From Lantana camara (Eukaryota > Streptophyta > Magnoliopsida > Lamiales > Verbenaceae), in assembly GCA_037501455.1 (NCBI GenBank), contig CM074857.1:110579501-110643500 (forward strand): a stretch of 64,000 nucleotides of DNA. Direction: 5' to 3'. A program made the position numbers and the translations under genes. Every line of letters starts with the position of its first letter. The stretch's first letter is position 1. Under the pieces are notes generated by a model. It saw nothing but the letters and a program-made list of their open reading frames with translations, was not told the origin of the DNA and searched no databases. Below, piece by piece: positions 59,901 through 64,000 of the stretch.

Positions 59901-61727
59901 TCTTTTCCAATACTCATTACCACCAAAATAAAAACACTTTTCCATTGTCGGATTTGACTTCTTTTGAACCTTAAGATTGAGAACCATTCCGTTTATTTTT
60001 CTTCCACTTACTGGCTTTCTAGGGCGTGGATGTTGATGTCTGATTAAAGAGAACTTTTCCCTTAGTCTATATCACCTTTTCTGCCATATTGAGGTCGTTT
60101 ATTGGTTCAGGTTGGGTTTTAAAAAAAATTATTTAAAATTAATCTTGAATGTTCAAACTACTTAGGCAGAGAGTATAGGATCGTATCCTCTCTGTTAAGA
60201 TTGTCTCTTTAAGCACGGAGGCTTTCAATCTCGTTCAGATTAGTTATCATATTCATAATATGATTCTGAACTAGTGATCCTTCAAATATCTTTAACTAAC
60301 AACCTTCTTCGTGGCTCATACCTTCGTACGATTCTGTCTTCAAAACATGTTCTTATCAGTAGGCATCTCATGCATTTGATGTTCAAGAACATTGGAGACA
60401 TATGTCAGAATATAAGACTAGCTAGATCATTACGCTTGATCTATTTGGAATAATCGTCTTTTTAATCCTGACCGGTTATAGTTTTCGGAATTTTCTGATA
60501 AGGTTCAGTGAGTACGTAACCTCTCATATCTCGACATGATGTCAAGATTCATTTCCTAGTCAGCATAGTTGAACCCTACTAGCTTATTTCCTTAAATTTG
60601 TTTGGGGTGGGCTAAGGGAAATCGTTATTATAAAACTGAAATAAATAAATAAAAGCATGTTATGATTATGCATTTCACTTTCTTCTGCGTGTAACCAATA
60701 AATGAAATCCACGTAAGCATTTTGATCTACGCAATGGTGACTTAACTAACTGCAGTTGACTCCCTGGAGGCAAGGTCGAAAACCGCTTAGAAAAGCAAGA
60801 ACTATTCTTAATTAACGTGCCACCTAGGTAACTCTTACCAAACAATGTTAATCCACCACGTCAACCCTTGGCCTCTAAGTAAATGTAATAGAGCTCCGAA
60901 GGGAGGTTAATACATTACTTAGTCAAGTGTGCTATTACCTAGAAGTCCGTACGAGTAGGTTAAGACACTCCACGCAGGCGTGGTCGAGCTGACTTTCCCC
61001 GTATTTCATTCTATCTGAAGAAGTCTAATCTTGCATAATGCGAATATATACCCGCTGAAGGGAGTAGTATATATTCACTATACTACAGATGGGTAATAGA
61101 GGCCGTGAGAATCCAACTCTTTTCATCTCGCTCCCACTTGAATTTTTAAAAAAAAATGTGGATTGTCTTTTGATTATCATATAATCACTTTTGGCGTCTT
61201 ATTTTCGGAAGTGATTAATCTTATTAATGCGCTCCCAATAGGATTACTAAATCATATTTAAAATCCCAATAATAATATTTTAAGGCAATTTAATAACTAA
61301 TTAATTAGGCCAAAAAATATTAGTCCAATTATGCATTGCGTCTAATCTCTATTAAACATTATTTATCTAATCTCATTAAATAAAATATGCATAATTGAAA
61401 ATAGCATAATATCTCATATTATCATGATCATGCCATAAAATAAAACAATTGAGCATGCTTTCATACAATTATCACATAATTATCATGCTTAAAATAAATG
61501 AAATAAAGTAAACATGCTATAAATAAATTATCACATAATTTAAATCATGTTTACTGATTCGGTAATTTTTCAGGGAAAGCAATTAAATTGTTTCCCAAAG
61601 AAATTCCATTCCACGTAAATTCTCAGGAAACACTGGAGGGGTCACAACGGTCCCACTTAAAAAACAGCCTCCTTTAATATTATGCATCGCATGCGTCATA
61701 TCAATGCATGTATATATCTAGAGCACG
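56944..61727 (-). pseudogene. Decayed Copia gag-pol
   Basis: Minus-strand remnants are in the correct order. A GAG-pre-integrase region has RFICSGTIKDGLLYLNE (about 59430-59510). The RT start has EGIKPIRCNWV and ARDFTQKEEI (58120-58250). The RT catalytic block is LVLYVNDILLIGND (about 57750-57790), with YVDD changed to YVND. The RT/RNase H junction has KKGSLPFRYGIYLSRDQCPE and CTRPDI (57390-57560). Frames shift repeatedly and stops are common. The gag half (about 59900-61700) is too decayed to outline. Confidence 0.75.
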
Positions 61728-61741
61728 ACTCCGATACCAGT

Positions 61742-63926
61742 TGCTGGGTGGTGAGCTCAGAACAGTAGCGGTCCAGGACCATATTTTAAAATTTTTGTTT
61801 ATAATACAAGTATTAAAATATTTCTAAAACATTTTAATACAATAACGGAAGACTAGTCTGATCTACTCAAGTATATACATGCAATTGATAATAAATTATA
61901 AATCACTTAAGCAGATAAATATCTAACATGCAATTAACACTTAAGAGCATGTAATTTATCATGCTTAAAATAATACAATTGTAAAATATTACCGTACTGC
62001 AAACATGGCTATCTAACTGTATTTTTCCAGCTCCTTTGCTTTCACAGAAGACGGTTACCGCGTTTACCTCCCAGGAACCCGATACACGATCACTCCTTGT
62101 GAAACCAGCAGAGCTTCCCTAGAATAACCCCAGAGAAACCCTCGGAGTGTGGGCTCCGAAAGTATTTCTCAAAATACTTAGAGAAAATAAAACTTTAAAC
62201 AAGAAAACCATTTTCAGGGTTTAATCTCCCGAAATTAGGCGTTTTATATATAAACACCTAATTAAAATTAATTCCAAAATAAATCAGAATTAACTAGGAG
62301 AAAATGGATATGGTTTCAAAGCCGAGAACTCAGCCAAAACCTCTCCCAAACTTGTGTGAAAAAATGAGAAGCCAAACCCCCTATTTATAAGGGAAAAATC
62401 GTAGGCAAAATAGTAATTTCGCCTCCCACTTGTGTAGCCAACTTGGACACGAATTTCGAGATGACTACGTCGTAGCTCTCATCACCATGAGTCCAATGCC
62501 GCCGAGAACGCACCCATCGGACACCACACGCGCCACCTGAAGGTGGCCCGTGTGTTACTCACGTGGCTAGGGTTTCAAGGGCTTGAACCGGTTCGACCGA
62601 ACCCGGTTCGGTCCGGTTCGACACGTGGCCAATCTCAGTTCTGCTACGTGTCCGGTTTGAGCCGACCCTATCATTTGACCCGACCCGTTGACCCGAATCC
62701 TGACCCGTTGACCGGCCCGGTCCAGATCCAATCTGGACCGTTGATTCGAGATGACGTAGCGCCATCTCAGCCGTCCACTTGGCATGCCACGTGGATGTTG
62801 TATCAGCGCCAACTGGGCCCAACCTGCTGGCATGACTTGACACGTCAGGCGCCACGTCAGCAAATTTCGGGCATTTCCAACTCTTTAGAATTTTGATTTA
62901 TTTCTTAAAATAAATCCCTTGGCTATTTTCAAACACTTTGAAAATTCATTTCTCTCTCTCCTTTTAATATTTTCTCTCCGGGTTTTCAATTGGGGCTTGC
63001 AGGGGGACTTGCAGGACTAATTAATTTTTGCTCCAAATGGATTAATATATTATCATCTCATGATTGTAAATGATTACCGTTTAACAATATTTAATTCCAC
63101 TAAATAAATATTGTTGCACTCTAAATTTAATTAAATTATTCACGAATTTCTTTATTTAGAATAATTTCGTATTTCACTCCTCCGTGTAGATATCCATGAA
63201 AAATAAATTGCAATTACTATCATTTATTTTTCATCTCTAATTTGAAATTTATTGATTCGCCTTAAGTTCAAATTCTCTCTATGTGAAACACATTCAACAT
63301 ACAACTTCGGTGACGTATCACGTGAAGTGCATTGGCCAAAGTCTTAATTCGAACTTTTGCAAATCTGTTTCAGGGATATCTTTTACCTTCCAGCAAGGCC
63401 ACAAATTCCTCGATCAATATAACTATTTAGCACATTTCATGTTGTCACCGAACGTACAAAGTATTTTGGCCACCGTTACCGAGACCTCACTTCGAGTATA
63501 TTACAGTGACTAACACTACATGCCTAAAGCCGAAATATTATCTGGATTAAGAGTATAATGCTTCCTGAGATTTTATTCATTTTAGAAAGCAGTATAAAAC
63601 GAATGATCTCAGTGGTCCAGTTCGATGTTTCCAATCCTATTGAAAATCATTAACGTGTTATAATCGGAATTACCATTCCCTATGACGAAAGACTAATCAT
63701 CTTATATAACCACGTTATAGACTTGATAAGAACATATTCTTATCTTACCGACTAGAACTTTAATGACACGTGATTTCGGTATTCAAAGTCTTTTTCTATG
63801 AAACACATTTCATATAAGAATACCACCACAAGCCATTAATTATCAATATGTGAAATACTCACAACTCGCTGTAAATTCAGTTTAATTAATTCAACAAATT
63901 GAATTTTCAGGGCACTATTCCCAACA
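61742..63926 (-). repeat. 5' LTR of the second Copia element
   Basis: It pairs with 54871-56943. In element sense it ends CCAGCA next to the PBS, whereas the lower copy ends CTAGTA, showing post-insertion C-to-T changes at the terminus. Confidence 0.88.
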
Positions 63927-63931
63927 GATGT

Positions 63932-64000
63932 AACACTATTCAAGGATATAACATAAGCTTGAGCACTATTCCATTAAACCATATCATATCATAAGCTCAA
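63932..64000 (-). repeat. 5' LTR of the chromovirus-like element, segment 2 (runs off the window)
   Basis: AACACTATTCAAGGATATAA and the following bases match the lower LTR from about 45297 on. This shows that the host LTR resumes after the Copia insertion; about 1.7 kb more is expected outside the window. Confidence 0.85.

Larger units (their letters stand above)
54871..63926 (-). mobile_element. Ty1/Copia element, minus strand, complete but decayed
   Basis: The element is 9,056 bp. LTRs are 54871-56943 (2,073 bp) and 61742-63926 (2,185 bp), starting TGTTGGGAATAGTGCCC in element sense. The target duplication GATGT is perfect (54866-54870 and 63927-63931). The PBS TGGTATCGGAGT is the complement of 61728-61739, two bases inside the upper LTR. 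The purine tract (complement of 56944-56958) abuts the lower LTR. Each LTR has one large indel relative to the other (about 130 bp missing in the lower copy near 56825, about 60 bp missing in the upper copy near 62862). Confidence 0.9.
33074..64000 (-). mobile_element. Chromovirus-like Ty3/Gypsy element with ~4.5-kb LTRs, minus strand, host of three insertions
   Basis: One LTR copy is 33074-34122 plus 43554-47035 (about 4.5 kb when rejoined). The other starts at 52192, is split at 54870 and resumes at 63932 beyond the window edge. In element sense the LTR starts TGATTATAACAACCC and ends GGGGCGCTACA. A degenerate iMet-type PBS (complement of about 52171-52186) lies next to the upper copy. A GGAGGGG tract lies next to the lower copy (about 47036-47050). 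Orientation is therefore minus. LTR length and pol type fit the Del/Tekay group of chromoviruses. It inserted into the Copia element at 33073/33074 and was then hit by an Athila-type element, a Copia solo LTR and a second Copia element. Confidence 0.8.

Noticed and set aside
1..64000. CRISPR arrays, operons, ribosome binding sites and other prokaryotic features
   Set aside because: The sequence is plant nuclear DNA; tandem repeats here are minisatellites or transposon arrays.

Overview
The window is nuclear DNA from a flowering plant, most likely a eudicot. The evidence is its AT-rich composition, plant-type Ty3/Gypsy (Tat, Athila and chromovirus lineages) and Ty1/Copia retrotransposons, a TRIM, a CACTA transposon with GACGGA-type subterminal repeats, and tRNA-derived SINEs. 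I could not recognise any host protein-coding gene, rRNA or genuine tRNA gene. The species cannot be named from what is visible.

Left part (1-5538): a broken Copia gag/protease fragment abuts a truncated Tat-type LTR. After these comes a non-autonomous CACTA element (1072-4304) that was itself invaded by a solo LTR (2458-3273, TSD GTAGG) and contains a SINE-like piece. Centre-left (5539-17984): a complete, very young Tat-lineage Gypsy element with 851-bp LTRs differing at about 4 positions, TSD AATAT, and a gag-pol frame broken by one TGA. Between pol and the 3' LTR it carries a three-exon gene on the opposite strand, with phase-consistent introns and its own TATA box. This is the most distinctive gene of the window.

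Middle (17985-28674): AT-rich non-coding DNA with simple repeats, a candidate TIR element with doubled ends (20812-22103), and a Tat-type LTR (22628-23980) split by a complete 769-bp TRIM (22862-23630, TSD GAACA). It also holds a weak TIR-element candidate, a 58-bp minisatellite and a 102-bp SINE with a 12-bp TSD.

Right part (28675-64000): a retrotransposon nest. A minus-strand Copia element (from 28675) is interrupted at 33074 by a minus-strand chromovirus-like Gypsy element with LTRs of about 4.5 kb that runs off the window. That Gypsy element was invaded three times: by an Athila-type element in one LTR (34123-43548, TSD CCGGA/CTGGA), by a Copia solo LTR in its pol gene (48561-50430, TSD GATGT), and by a minus-strand Copia element in its other LTR (54871-63926, TSD GATGT).

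The Athila-type element has lost RT, RNase H and integrase. It keeps a decayed gag, a protease and an extra ORF. That ORF appears to have its own TATA box and a leader intron. A cluster of inverted-repeat boxes (core GGTAACGCCCGTTACC) lies upstream of both the LTR promoter and this internal promoter. The outer arms of these boxes change between sites yet stay complementary, which suggests selection for dyad symmetry. The Tat element and the Athila-type element therefore each carry an additional gene with separate regulation, antisense in one and sense in the other.
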